From positions 316,001-380,000 of the forward strand of contig NZ_CP017478.1 in NCBI RefSeq assembly GCF_001761325.1: 64,000 nucleotides of DNA, read 5' to 3'. Every line of letters begins with the position of its first letter. The stretch's first letter is position 1. The stretch comes from Urechidicola croceus (GTDB lineage: Bacteria > Bacteroidota > Bacteroidia > Flavobacteriales > Flavobacteriaceae). Shown in pieces: positions 42,471-51,652 of this stretch. The notes below the pieces were generated by a model, which was not told the origin of the DNA, ran no database searches, and was given only the letters and a program-made list of their open reading frames with translations. The position numbers were made by a program, and so were the translations under genes.

Positions 42471-42478
42471 CAAATTTA
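42471..42478 (-). promoter_or_regulatory. Candidate -7 box (TAAATTTG) of ftcD
   Basis: Minus-strand TAnnTTTG match 19 bases before the ATG; no good -33. Confidence 0.4.
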
Positions 42479-42577
42479 TAAAAGTTTTATTTCTAAATTA
42501 TAAATTAGACGTAAATCATTATTAATAATTTAAGGGAAAATAACTAGAAAAAAATAAGCCTATTCTTTAATTAATTT

Positions 42578-42595
42578 TAAATTTGTTTATATTTG
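42578..42595 (+). promoter_or_regulatory. Two overlapping -7 boxes before the polysaccharide locus
   Basis: TAAATTTG at 42578-42585 and TATATTTG at 42588-42595, ten bases apart, precede the first gene (ATG 42603). Either could serve. The second would give an almost leaderless mRNA. Neither has a TTG at 19 bases. Confidence 0.45.
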
Positions 42596-42602
42596 AAAAT
42601 AA

Positions 42603-43889
42603 ATGAAAAACATAAAGATTGCAATCATTGGATTAGGGTATGTCGGTTTGCCGCTAGCTGTTGAATTTTCTAAGAAATATAAGGTAATAGGATTTGATAT
42701 AAATACTGATAGAATCAATGATTTGAACAAAGGTTTGGATCATACATTTGAAGTTGATTCTAAGGATTTACAAAGTGTTTTGTCAAATGTTTCTAATAAA
42801 AAAGGATTGTCATTGACTCATAGATTAGATGAGTTGTCCTCAGCCAATTTTTACATAATAACAGTTCCAACACCAATAGATGAAAATAAAAAACCAGATT
42901 TAAGACCGCTTTATGGTGCGAGTAATACTGTAGGTAAGGTTTTAAAAAAGGGAGATATTATAGTCTATGAATCTACAGTTTATCCTGGAGCAACGGAGGA
43001 GGAATGTGTGCCGATTCTAGAAGAAGTTTCAGGTTTAGAATTCAACAAGGATTTTTTTGTAGGATACTCACCTGAACGTATCAATCCTGGAGATAAGGCT
43101 AGAACTGTTACCAAAATATTAAAAGTTACTTCAGGTTCAACTCCTGAAATTGCAGATAAAGTTGATGAAGTTTATAGTTCTATTATAACGGCAGGAACTC
43201 ATAAAGCATCATCAATTAAAGTTGCAGAGGCTGCAAAAGTAATAGAGAATGCACAACGAGACATTAATATTGCGTTTGTAAATGAGTTGTCTAAAATTTT
43301 TCGTTTGATGAACATAGACACAAATGAAGTATTGGAAGCCGCAGGTACAAAATGGAATTTTCTTCCATTTAAACCAGGATTGGTTGGTGGACATTGTATT
43401 GGAGTAGATCCTTATTATCTAGCACAGAAAGCAATTAGTTTAGGATATAGCCCAGAAATAATTTTATCTGGAAGAAGATTGAATGATAGTATGGGTGCAT
43501 TTGTAGCAGTAGAAACTGTTAAGATGATGGTAAAAAATGATATTCCTGTCAACAATGCTGATGTTTTAGTATTAGGAATAGCATTTAAAGAGAATTGTCC
43601 AGATATAAGAAATTCGAGAGCAATTGATATAATTACTGAATTGAGATCTTATAATATTAATGTAGATGTTTTCGATCCTTGGGCAACTGTTGCTGCGGTA
43701 AAACATGAATATGATATTGATTTGATTTCGTCATTGAAGGATGTTGATAAAAAATATCAAGCAATTATTATTGCTGTTGCACACAATGAATTTAAAGAAT
43801 TAGATTTAGAAAAATACTTGGACAATGCTCATATTATCTTTGATGTAAAAGCAATGTTACCAAAAGAAAAATCACATATAAGATTGTAA
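42603..43889 (+). CDS. Nucleotide sugar dehydrogenase (UDP-N-acetyl-hexosamine 6-dehydrogenase type)
   Basis: A 428-residue NAD-dependent enzyme that oxidises C6 of a UDP-sugar to a uronic acid. It has the N-terminal [17 protein letters not shown] Rossmann motif, [27 protein letters not shown], the catalytic Cys in [12 protein letters not shown] (about 262) and the [18 protein letters not shown]-closing segment. Its length and the [11 protein letters not shown] segment favour the WbpA/TviB group (UDP-GlcNAc or UDP-GalNAc) over UDP-glucose dehydrogenase. It shares TAATG with the epimerase gene, so the two are translationally coupled. Confidence 0.88.
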   Translation: MKNIKIAIIGLGYVGLPLAVEFSKKYKVIGFDINTDRINDLNKGLDHTFEVDSKDLQSVLSNVSNKKGLSLTHRLDELSSANFYIITVPTPIDENKKPDLRPLYGASNTVGKVLKKGDIIVYESTVYPGATEEECVPILEEVSGLEFNKDFFVGYSPERINPGDKARTVTKILKVTSGSTPEIADKVDEVYSSIITAGTHKASSIKVAEAAKVIENAQRDINIAFVNELSKIFRLMNIDTNEVLEAAGTKWNFLPFKPGLVGGHCIGVDPYYLAQKAISLGYSPEIILSGRRLNDSMGAFVAVETVKMMVKNDIPVNNADVLVLGIAFKENCPDIRNSRAIDIITELRSYNINVDVFDPWATVAAVKHEYDIDLISSLKDVDKKYQAIIIAVAHNEFKELDLEKYLDNAHIIFDVKAMLPKEKSHIRL

Positions 43890-44941
43890 TGAAAAAAGTA
43901 TTAGTTACAGGAGCAGCAGGCTTCATAGGATTTCATTTGTCAAAAAAATTAGTTCAAGAAGGATTTGAAGTAATAGGAATTGATAATATCAATGATTATT
44001 ACGATCCGAATTTAAAATTAGCGCGATTAAAAGAGTTGAATATTAACACTTCAGTTATTGAAGATAATGAAGAAAATTACGGAGATATAACCTTTGTTAA
44101 ATTGGATTTAAAGGATTTAGACGAGTTAAAGTCTTTATTTGAATTACATAAATTTGATTATGTTGTTAATTTAGCAGCACAAGCAGGAGTAAGGTATTCG
44201 TTAATTAACCCTCATTCTTATGTAGATAATAATATTACTGGTTTTTTAAATTTATTAGAATGTTGTAGAGCATTTCCAATCGAACATTTAGTTTTTGCTT
44301 CATCTAGTTCGGTGTATGGGTTAAGTGAAGAAATACCTTTTCATGAAGATAATTCCACAGATCATCCATTAGCAATGTATGCGGCTAGTAAAAAGGCCAA
44401 TGAAATGATGGCACATTCATATGCTCATTTATACGATATTCCAAGTACAGGTTTGCGCTTTTTTACAGTTTATGGACCATGGGGAAGACCCGATATGGCT
44501 TTATACCTTTTTACTGATGCAATGTTTAAAGATGAAGAATTTTATATCTTTAACAACGGTGAAATGAGTCGTGACTTTACATATATAGATGATATCGTTG
44601 AAAGTATAAAGCGACTAATTCCAAAACCGCCTAAAAGAGGTAATCCAGAATTTGACATAAAACATCCAAAACCATCAAAAAGCACTGCTCCATATCAAAT
44701 ATTCAATATTGGAAACAATAGCCCTGTAGCGTTGATGGATTTTGTTGATATTTTAGAAAAAGTTTTAGGAAAAGAAGGAAAAAAAGTATTTAAACCAATG
44801 CAGCCTGGAGATGTAACATCTACCTATGCCAATGTTGAAAGTTTATTTGAATATATAGATTTTAAACCATCTACAAAGTTGGAAGATGGTGTAAAAGCAT
44901 TTGTTGATTTTTATATGAATTATAAAAAAAATAAAAATTGA
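43889..44941 (+). CDS. NAD-dependent epimerase (UDP-glucuronate 4-epimerase type)
   Basis: A 350-residue short-chain dehydrogenase-type epimerase. It has VTGAAGFIGFHLSKKLV (NAD), the GIDNINDYYDPNLKLARL segment typical of UDP-glucuronate and UDP-N-acetylglucuronate 4-epimerases, YVVNLAAQAGVRYSL, the Ser of SSSSVYG, YxxxK as YAASK, and FFTVYGPWGRPDMAL. It probably turns the sugar made by the preceding dehydrogenase into its galacto epimer, giving a UDP-galacturonate-type donor for the polysaccharide. Confidence 0.87.
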   Translation: MKKVLVTGAAGFIGFHLSKKLVQEGFEVIGIDNINDYYDPNLKLARLKELNINTSVIEDNEENYGDITFVKLDLKDLDELKSLFELHKFDYVVNLAAQAGVRYSLINPHSYVDNNITGFLNLLECCRAFPIEHLVFASSSSVYGLSEEIPFHEDNSTDHPLAMYAASKKANEMMAHSYAHLYDIPSTGLRFFTVYGPWGRPDMALYLFTDAMFKDEEFYIFNNGEMSRDFTYIDDIVESIKRLIPKPPKRGNPEFDIKHPKPSKSTAPYQIFNIGNNSPVALMDFVDILEKVLGKEGKKVFKPMQPGDVTSTYANVESLFEYIDFKPSTKLEDGVKAFVDFYMNYKKNKN

Positions 44942-44952
44942 TATATTTTTAA

Positions 44953-45795
44953 ATGGAATTACAAACTAGAATATATCAAAAACAGAATACTAAAAGTCTT
45001 TGGACCTTAATTAAAGAAAGTTTAAATGATATCTATACCTCTAGGTTTTTAGCAAAACAATTAACAATAAGAGATATAAAGGCACAGTACAGGCAATCAT
45101 ATTTTGGTATTTTATGGGCGTTTATTGGACCTTTAACTACTGCTTTAGTTTGGATTTTTTTAAATAATTCTGGAACCATAAAATTATCTGATACAGGTAT
45201 TCCATATCCAGTTTATGTTTTTTCTGGTACTTTATTATGGTCTATTATGATTGAAGCAATTAACTCACCTATGTTAAGTACCAATTCTGCAAGAAGTATT
45301 ATCTCTAAAATTAATTTTCCAAAAGAGGCATTGATAATTTCTGGTATTTATAAATTATTGTTTAACAGTAGTATTAAAATTGCTTTATTAGTGATTTTTT
45401 TACTTATTTATCAAATTCCTATCAGTTGGACAATATTACTATTTCCATTTACATTATTAGCAATAATAATTTTTGGTACAACATTAGGCTTATTTATTAC
45501 TCCACTAGGATTATTATATACTGATGTTTCTAAAGCAATATCTTTTACTTTCCGTTTTATTATGTATTTAACACCTGTTATTTATGTAGTGCCAAAAACA
45601 GGAATAATGAAAACGTTGATGGAACTAAACCCATTAACGCCTTTACTATTAACAGCACGTGATGTTTTGGTAGGCCAACCACCACAATACTTAACATATT
45701 ATTGTGTGATACTTAGTTTAAGTTTTTTGCTATTATTGGTTGCTTTAGCAATTTATAGAGTTTCAATACCAATTTTAACCGAAAGAATAGGGTAG
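44953..45795 (+). CDS. wzm: ABC-2 polysaccharide export permease (Wzm type)
   Basis: A 280-residue inner-membrane permease with six helices and the LAKQLTIRDIKAQYRQSYFGILWAF N-terminal motif of O-antigen/teichoic acid exporters. It pairs with the ATPase just downstream (one base between the genes). It moves finished, lipid-linked polysaccharide across the inner membrane, so the product of this locus is assembled in the cytoplasm rather than by Wzx/Wzy. Confidence 0.9.
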   Translation: MELQTRIYQKQNTKSLWTLIKESLNDIYTSRFLAKQLTIRDIKAQYRQSYFGILWAFIGPLTTALVWIFLNNSGTIKLSDTGIPYPVYVFSGTLLWSIMIEAINSPMLSTNSARSIISKINFPKEALIISGIYKLLFNSSIKIALLVIFLLIYQIPISWTILLFPFTLLAIIIFGTTLGLFITPLGLLYTDVSKAISFTFRFIMYLTPVIYVVPKTGIMKTLMELNPLTPLLLTARDVLVGQPPQYLTYYCVILSLSFLLLLVALAIYRVSIPILTERIG

Positions 45796-45796
45796 T

Positions 45797-47014
45797 ATGG
45801 AAAATGAAATATTGGTGAGAGTAGAAGGAGTTTCTAAGAAATTTTCTAAAGATTTAAAAACAGGACTTAAATACGGTGTAAAAGATGTATTTAGTAATAT
45901 TTTTGGTAAAAATAATTCTAAAAATGAGTTAAGATCCAAAGAATTTTGGTCGTTAAAAGATATTAATTTTGAGTTAAGAAGAGGTGAGTGTTTAGGTTTG
46001 ATAGGTCATAATGGTGCAGGTAAATCAACACTATTAAAAATATTGAATGGTCTTATTAATCCTGATGAAGGTAAAGTAACGATCAAAGGTAGAGTTGGAG
46101 CGTTGATTGAGTTAGGAGCAGGTTTTAATCCAATACTTACTGGACGAGAAAATATATATAATAATGGAGCAGTTTTAGGGTTTACTAAAGCTGAAATTGA
46201 TGCAAAAGTTGAAGAAATTATTGATTTTGCCGAAATAAGAGAATTTATAGATATGCCAGTACAAAATTATAGTAGTGGTATGAAGGTAAGATTAGGGTTT
46301 GCTGTCGCATCTCAAATGGAACCTGATATTTTACTAATTGATGAAGTACTTGCGGTTGGTGATGTTGGGTTTAGAGTAAAATGTTTGAACAGAATTTCAG
46401 AATTAATAAATCAATGTGCCGTTATTTTTGTTAGCCATTCAATGCCTCAAGTTGCTAGAGTCTCTACGGATGTCATCTTGTTAGCACTTGGCCGTATAGA
46501 ATATTTAGGAAATAACATTGGTAATGGAATTAAACTATATCAAGATGCGTTTCAACTTGAAGAAAAATCAATTATAGGAAATGGTATAAAAATTAATAAA
46601 CTAAAGTTTAATGGAGTTGAAAATAATTCAAAAAATTATATAGATTGGGGAAGTAAAATAAATATATCTTTTGAATTTGAAAATATATCAAATAATAAAA
46701 ACTTCTATATTAATTTAAGTTTTGTTGATTCAAATTTAAATGGAATTTTGATACTTACAATTAAACCTAAAAATATCCAGTTAAATGAGATTAAAAAAGG
46801 AAAAATTTCTATAGATACAATAAATAGATTAGTCCCTGGAAAATATACTTTAAATATTGGTTTTATAGAGCGATTATCTGAAGAGGGATATAAATATGGT
46901 GAAAATATTGTTATATATAGAAATTACCTAACAATAAATGTTATTAATGGAGATTTAGTAGGGAGTATACCAGTTAAATTACATTGTAATTGGGATATTG
47001 AAAAAATATCTTAA
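45797..47014 (+). CDS. wzt: ABC polysaccharide export ATPase (Wzt type) with C-terminal carbohydrate-binding-like domain
   Basis: A 405-residue ATPase. Walker A GHNGAGKST is near 73-81, signature YSSGMKVRLGFAVA and Walker B ILLIDEVLAVGD follow, as in Wzt proteins, together with an LIELGAGFNPILTGRENIYNNG loop. Residues beyond about 255 form a beta-rich domain (IKINKLKFNGVENN...) resembling the Wzt C-terminal domain that recognises a terminal cap of the glycan. The DNA becomes clearly more AT-rich at this domain boundary (near base 46580). The cap could be added by the sulfotransferase or methyltransferase nearby (inference). Confidence 0.9.
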   Translation: MENEILVRVEGVSKKFSKDLKTGLKYGVKDVFSNIFGKNNSKNELRSKEFWSLKDINFELRRGECLGLIGHNGAGKSTLLKILNGLINPDEGKVTIKGRVGALIELGAGFNPILTGRENIYNNGAVLGFTKAEIDAKVEEIIDFAEIREFIDMPVQNYSSGMKVRLGFAVASQMEPDILLIDEVLAVGDVGFRVKCLNRISELINQCAVIFVSHSMPQVARVSTDVILLALGRIEYLGNNIGNGIKLYQDAFQLEEKSIIGNGIKINKLKFNGVENNSKNYIDWGSKINISFEFENISNNKNFYINLSFVDSNLNGILILTIKPKNIQLNEIKKGKISIDTINRLVPGKYTLNIGFIERLSEEGYKYGENIVIYRNYLTINVINGDLVGSIPVKLHCNWDIEKIS

Positions 47015-47051
47015 GATTTTGCTAATTATTATATTAAGAGAGAAAATTAAA

Positions 47052-48041
47052 ATGTGGTTTTTTAAAAAGAAAAAAGAAAAAACAAACTTAACTGTTTTTG
47101 CATCGACAATTATTAGAAATGTAGAGGGTGATGAGTATTCGGGTTACTTGTATAAGATAAATTGGGATTCAGGAAATATATTAAAGAAAATTCCTATTCT
47201 TTCTCAAAATAAAGAAACTTGGAATGAACGAGGAGGAAATAGAGGAGGAAGAGGAGTTTCAATTTTTAAAGACAGAGTATATTTAGCAACAGCAGTAACT
47301 ATTTACATATATGATTTTGAATTAAATTTATTAGGTGAAATTACAAATGATTTATTTAAAGGATTACATGAGTTATTTATTGTAAATGATGGGATTTGGG
47401 TTACATGTACTTTACATGATCTTATTTTAAAGGTTGATTTTGAAGGGAATACTATGTTTGAATGGTGGGGAAGTAACTCTAAATATTTACAAACTTCTTT
47501 AGGGTTTGAATCAAGAGAACTGAATCTCGATTTTAGCTTTCCAAAAGAGAATTTTGCTGAACATTATGATCGCTATTCTAAAGAAGAACGATTACATATA
47601 AATACTGTATGGGTAGATGATAATAATGTTTACATATTAGCTAATAGAAAAAATGCACTAATTAAAATTTATCCAAATGAAAAAATTGTATTTCAAGATA
47701 ATAATTTAATGAGCCCTCATAATGGAATACTAAGTATTGAAGGTAATTTTATTCTAAACAATACACAAAAGCAAAAACTTCATATTTATTCAAAAGAAGG
47801 AAGGTTTAAGCGCAGTATAAATACTAAAATTTACAAAGAAGACTTATCAAGTCAATTTGCTAAATCTGGATGGCAAAGAGGGTTAAATAATTATAAAAAA
47901 GGAAAAGTTCTTATTGGTACATCTCCAGCTACAATTTTTGAATTAGATTATAATAAAGGTAAATTAGGTAAAAAAATTAAATTAGAAGAAAAAACTACTC
48001 ATTGTATTCATGGTTTGACTTCATGTATAATATCAGAATAA
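47052..48041 (+). CDS. Uncharacterised propeller-like protein of the polysaccharide locus
   Basis: A 329-residue cytoplasmic protein without signal peptide. It is built from repeated short strands with GxxxxDGIWVTxTxxxxLxxxDxEG-like spacing (GLHELFIVNDGIWVTCTLHDLILKVD, NTVWVDDNNVYILANRKNALIKIY, HNGILSIEGNFILNNTQKQKLHIY). That is the rhythm of a six- or seven-bladed beta-propeller. The N-terminus has a basic cluster (MWFFKKKKEKTN). I start it at the ATG at 47052, 37 bases after wzt; an in-frame TTG at 46998 would overlap wzt. It directly precedes the sulfotransferase (6-base gap). No function is known to me. Confidence 0.6.
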   Translation: MWFFKKKKEKTNLTVFASTIIRNVEGDEYSGYLYKINWDSGNILKKIPILSQNKETWNERGGNRGGRGVSIFKDRVYLATAVTIYIYDFELNLLGEITNDLFKGLHELFIVNDGIWVTCTLHDLILKVDFEGNTMFEWWGSNSKYLQTSLGFESRELNLDFSFPKENFAEHYDRYSKEERLHINTVWVDDNNVYILANRKNALIKIYPNEKIVFQDNNLMSPHNGILSIEGNFILNNTQKQKLHIYSKEGRFKRSINTKIYKEDLSSQFAKSGWQRGLNNYKKGKVLIGTSPATIFELDYNKGKLGKKIKLEEKTTHCIHGLTSCIISE

Positions 48042-48047
48042 GTAAAT

Positions 48048-48746
48048 ATGTTTTCAATATTTAAACGTAATAATTTTGTTAAAGAATCATACGAAATTCT
48101 TGATCGTGAAATATGGAATAAATACTTATCAAAAAAAGATTTTCCATATTTGATAAGTTTTCCAAGAACAGGCAGTCATTGGTTGAGAAATGTAATGGAA
48201 CTTTATTTTGAAAAACCTTCTTTGATGAGAGTTTTTTTTTATAAAAACCCAACCGATTTTACTTGTTTTCATATCCATGATGAAGATTTATTATTTAATG
48301 AAAAAAGAAGAGTTATATATTTGTATAGAAATCCTGTTGAAACAATTTATTCTCAAATGAATTTTTATGATGAAGATTTAAATGATAATGTAAGGATTAA
48401 ATACTGGGCAGTTTTATACGGGAAGCATTTAGAAAAGTGGTTGTTAAAAGATGAAAGGTCTATTGAAAAGGTGGTTTTGAGTTATGAGAATTTAAAAAAT
48501 AATTTTGATTTAGAGTTTAGAAAACTTTCTGATTTTTTAAATGAACCTTTTGATGTTAATAAATTAGAAAAAGCAAAAAAGAATGCATCAAAAGATAAAA
48601 TTAAAAAAAAGGTTACAGATGATTTAAGGGTAATAAAATCCACAAATAATTATGATGAAAAACGAAAATTATTTATAGAAATGAACACTTCAACTATTGA
48701 AGATTGTATATTACAAGTTAATCAAAAATTAGTTAATTTTTTATAA
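48048..48746 (+). CDS. Sulfotransferase-domain protein
   Basis: A 232-residue PAPS-dependent sulfotransferase. The 5'-phosphosulfate-binding loop reads SFPRTGSHWLRN (about 37-48), and the 3'-phosphate-binding segment reads VIYLYRNPVETIYSQ. It sulfates a sugar hydroxyl, presumably on the polysaccharide built by this locus. Neighbours are the propeller-like protein and a GT2 glycosyltransferase. Sulfation of surface glycans is common in marine bacteria. The PAPS-supplying genes are not in the window. Confidence 0.82.
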   Translation: MFSIFKRNNFVKESYEILDREIWNKYLSKKDFPYLISFPRTGSHWLRNVMELYFEKPSLMRVFFYKNPTDFTCFHIHDEDLLFNEKRRVIYLYRNPVETIYSQMNFYDEDLNDNVRIKYWAVLYGKHLEKWLLKDERSIEKVVLSYENLKNNFDLEFRKLSDFLNEPFDVNKLEKAKKNASKDKIKKKVTDDLRVIKSTNNYDEKRKLFIEMNTSTIEDCILQVNQKLVNFL

Positions 48747-48750
48747 ATAA

Positions 48751-49539
48751 ATGATTTCAGCAGTAGTAGTTAGTCATAATGAAGGTCATTTGTTAGATGC
48801 CTGTTTAAAATCTATTTTATTTTGTGATGAAATTATAGTTGTAGACTTAGAATCAACTGATAATACAAAAGAAATTGCTGAAAAATATGAGGCAAAGTAT
48901 ATTTATCATCAAAAAGTTCCAGTTGTAGAAATTATTCACACATGGATACAGGATAAAACAAAATATGATTGGATATTAATTACTGATCCAGATGAAGTTT
49001 GCTCTAATGATTTAAGTAAAGAATTGCTAGAGATATTGCCTAGTGTACCTTTAGATATAGGATTAATTGATGTTCCATGGAAATTTTATTTTGGTAATCA
49101 TTTATTAAAAGGAACTCAATGGGGAGGCGTTCAAAGAAGAGTTTTTTTAGTTAATAAAAACAGATTTATTTTTACTAAAGAAGTACACAGAGGAAGACAT
49201 CTAAAAAAAGGATATAAACCTTATATAGTGAAAAATAAAGGAAATAATTTTGTACACCATTTTTGGATGCAAAATTTAAGACAATTAACTGCAAAACATA
49301 AAAGGTATTTAAACAGAGAAGCAGAATCTAGATATAATTCAGGTGAAAGAAGTACAATAAAACAAATACTTAAAACTCCATTAAATGAATTCTATTCTTC
49401 TTTTTGGATTAAGAATGGTTTTAAAGACGGTTTTACAGGTTTTTTTTTAAGTTTGTTTTGGGCATGGTATGAAACAAAAGCTAAGTTAAAATTATATATA
49501 TATTCAAATAAGATAAAACAAAATAATTTAATGTTTTAA
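48751..49539 (+). CDS. Glycosyltransferase family 2 (WaaE-like)
   Basis: A 262-residue GT-A enzyme with ISAVVVSHNEGHLLDACLKSI, EIIVVDLESTDNTKEIA and the DPD metal motif in LITDPDEVC. The short form with SILFCDEIIVVD resembles WaaE/KdtX core transferases. The gene begins 4 bases after the sulfotransferase stop. Sugar donor and acceptor are unknown. Confidence 0.85.
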   Translation: MISAVVVSHNEGHLLDACLKSILFCDEIIVVDLESTDNTKEIAEKYEAKYIYHQKVPVVEIIHTWIQDKTKYDWILITDPDEVCSNDLSKELLEILPSVPLDIGLIDVPWKFYFGNHLLKGTQWGGVQRRVFLVNKNRFIFTKEVHRGRHLKKGYKPYIVKNKGNNFVHHFWMQNLRQLTAKHKRYLNREAESRYNSGERSTIKQILKTPLNEFYSSFWIKNGFKDGFTGFFLSLFWAWYETKAKLKLYIYSNKIKQNNLMF

Positions 49540-49547
49540 TAATTATA

Positions 49548-50531
49548 ATGATAAGTATAGTTTTACCTACATACAATAGTATAGAGTTTTTAGAAGAAAG
49601 AGTAGATACGATTTTAAATCAAACATTAAGTGATTGGGAATGTATTATTATAGATGGTAACTCAACTGATGGAACTTGGGAATATTTAAACACTGTTACG
49701 TTAAAAGATAATCGTTTTAAAATGTACCAATTTACTCCTAGAGGAGTTTACAATGCTTGGAATATTGGTGTAAAAAAAGCAATAGGAGAATATATTTACT
49801 TTGCAACTAGTGATGATACAATGAAATTAAATTGTTTAGAAGAATTTCTAAAAAGTTTTGAATTAGCACCAAGTTGTAGTATTGCACATTGTAATTTGAA
49901 AATTATTGATGAAAATTCAGAAAAAATTCGAGATTTAGATTGGAAAACTTTTCCAGCCCAGCAATACTTTGGAGAGTTAACAAATAAATACCATATTAGA
50001 AAGGCTCCCCTTGTAGGGCTTTTATATGCAACACATCAAACAATTATACATTCTTTTACTCAAATTCTAATTAAGAAATCAGTTTTTGAAAATTGTGGTT
50101 ATTTTTTAGAAAATCTTGGACCAACTGCAGATTTAGAATGGGGAATGCGAATTGGCTTAACAGAAAACATTATTCATATACCTCATGAGTTGGCCACGTG
50201 GAGAGTGCATAAAAATCAATTAACTGTTCAGAAAACTAGTTTTAATTCAAAATATAAGTTGATTAAATTAATGGTTTTAGCAATTGAAAATTCTAAATGT
50301 TCAAAGAAGATTAAACAAAATAAAAATCTACTTCTAGGGTTAGAATCATATCTATTATTTTCTAAAACACCATTTTTAGAAAAAATTTTAAAAAGACCAT
50401 TTTTAAATATTGTTAAATTGAATTTTTTAAATAAAGATTTTAAAAAATCATTATTTAGCCGAAGAAAATACCAATCTTTTTTGCAAAAAGAGTTGAAAAT
50501 TATAGACAAAAATTTAATTGAACTAATTTAA
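49548..50531 (+). CDS. Glycosyltransferase family 2
   Basis: A 327-residue GT-A enzyme: ISIVLPTYNSIEFLEERVDTI, ECIIIDGNSTDGTWEY and TSDDTMKLN with the Asp-Asp metal motif. A C-terminal LGPTADLEWGMRIG motif precedes the ATWRVH segment. Long basic C-terminal helices follow. The next gene starts 14 bases later. Confidence 0.85.
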   Translation: MISIVLPTYNSIEFLEERVDTILNQTLSDWECIIIDGNSTDGTWEYLNTVTLKDNRFKMYQFTPRGVYNAWNIGVKKAIGEYIYFATSDDTMKLNCLEEFLKSFELAPSCSIAHCNLKIIDENSEKIRDLDWKTFPAQQYFGELTNKYHIRKAPLVGLLYATHQTIIHSFTQILIKKSVFENCGYFLENLGPTADLEWGMRIGLTENIIHIPHELATWRVHKNQLTVQKTSFNSKYKLIKLMVLAIENSKCSKKIKQNKNLLLGLESYLLFSKTPFLEKILKRPFLNIVKLNFLNKDFKKSLFSRRKYQSFLQKELKIIDKNLIELI

Positions 50532-50545
50532 TAAAGTCATAATAA

Positions 50546-51643
50546 ATGATAATTAGATATACTTTATTTAATGATGATGAATTTGGTAATGGTGCTTTAA
50601 AGCGGACTCATCAAATTTCTACTATTTTATCAAAAGTTGATAGAGAAGTGGTAACAGTTTCTAAATATCCAAAATTGCATTTAGGAAAAAGTGTTATAAG
50701 TAGATTGAAGATTGGTAGAAATTATTATTCCTTTTTTGGAATAAAAATGTTTAATAGAAAGAAATTAGTTGAAAAAGCTATTGACATAATTTCATGGAAG
50801 CAATGGCTATTAGAACTTCAAAAAAATGAAAAAAAACTTATAGTTGTATATGAACTATCTTATTATGCAGATTATTCTTTAATATTTGCATGCGTTCAAT
50901 TAGGAATTAAAATTATTGGTTTACCGCATAATTTAGAATCTTTAGTTTATAGACAAAAATCCATACTGTCTAATAAAATAGCACCTAATTGGTTTAATGA
51001 AGAAATTAAATTATTAGGATTGTTCTCAGAAATATATACAATATCAAGAGAAGAACAATGGTTATTAAATTTGTATAATATAAATGCAAATTATCTACCT
51101 TATTACCCATCCAAAAAAGTAATTAAAAACTGTTTGAAAATTAGAAAACTTAGGACGTCAACTGATAAAGATTTTATTTTGAGTCTAGGTTCAGCTTCAA
51201 ATCCGCCAACTTTGGAAGGATTTAAAGAACTAGTAAGCTATTATGAAGAATCAAAAATAAAAGAAGATTTAGTTATTGCTGGTTTTGATACTGAAAGATT
51301 AAAAGAACACTTTACAAATTTCCCTCCAAATATAAAATTAAAAGGATCTTTAAATAATAGTGAATTAGAATTAGCACTTGTAACTTGTAAGGCTATTATT
51401 ATTTATCAAAAACCATCTACTGGTGCACTTACCAAAATCCCAGAATTATTATTATGTGGTATTCCAGTAATTTGTAATAACGTTACAGCTAGAACTTATT
51501 TTAATTTAGAAGGAGTTACACTCTTTAATTCTAAAAATCAACTTAAAACTATTTTAAAAAACAAGTTAGTTGTTAGTAAAATGAAAGATATATCTTTTGA
51601 TTATTATTATGACTTTTTAAAAGAATTTAAAATAAAAATATAA
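50546..51643 (+). CDS. GT-B-fold glycosyltransferase (GT4-like)
   Basis: A 365-residue protein with two Rossmann-like halves. The N-terminal half ends with KIIGLPHNLESLV; the C-terminal half starts FILSLGSASNPPTLEGFKELV and has PSTGALTKIPELLLCGIPVICNN, a donor-binding pattern with the family's acidic residue replaced (PELLLCG for the usual E...A.G). It is the only non-GT2 glycosyltransferase with this fold in the block. Donor unknown. Confidence 0.72.
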   Translation: MIIRYTLFNDDEFGNGALKRTHQISTILSKVDREVVTVSKYPKLHLGKSVISRLKIGRNYYSFFGIKMFNRKKLVEKAIDIISWKQWLLELQKNEKKLIVVYELSYYADYSLIFACVQLGIKIIGLPHNLESLVYRQKSILSNKIAPNWFNEEIKLLGLFSEIYTISREEQWLLNLYNINANYLPYYPSKKVIKNCLKIRKLRTSTDKDFILSLGSASNPPTLEGFKELVSYYEESKIKEDLVIAGFDTERLKEHFTNFPPNIKLKGSLNNSELELALVTCKAIIIYQKPSTGALTKIPELLLCGIPVICNNVTARTYFNLEGVTLFNSKNQLKTILKNKLVVSKMKDISFDYYYDFLKEFKIKI

Positions 51644-51652
51644 TTAATAGCA

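Noticed and set aside
46998-47051. TTG extension of the propeller-like protein with a hydrophobic leader
   Set aside because: It overlaps wzt, depends on a TTG, and a clean ATG with basic start is at 47052.
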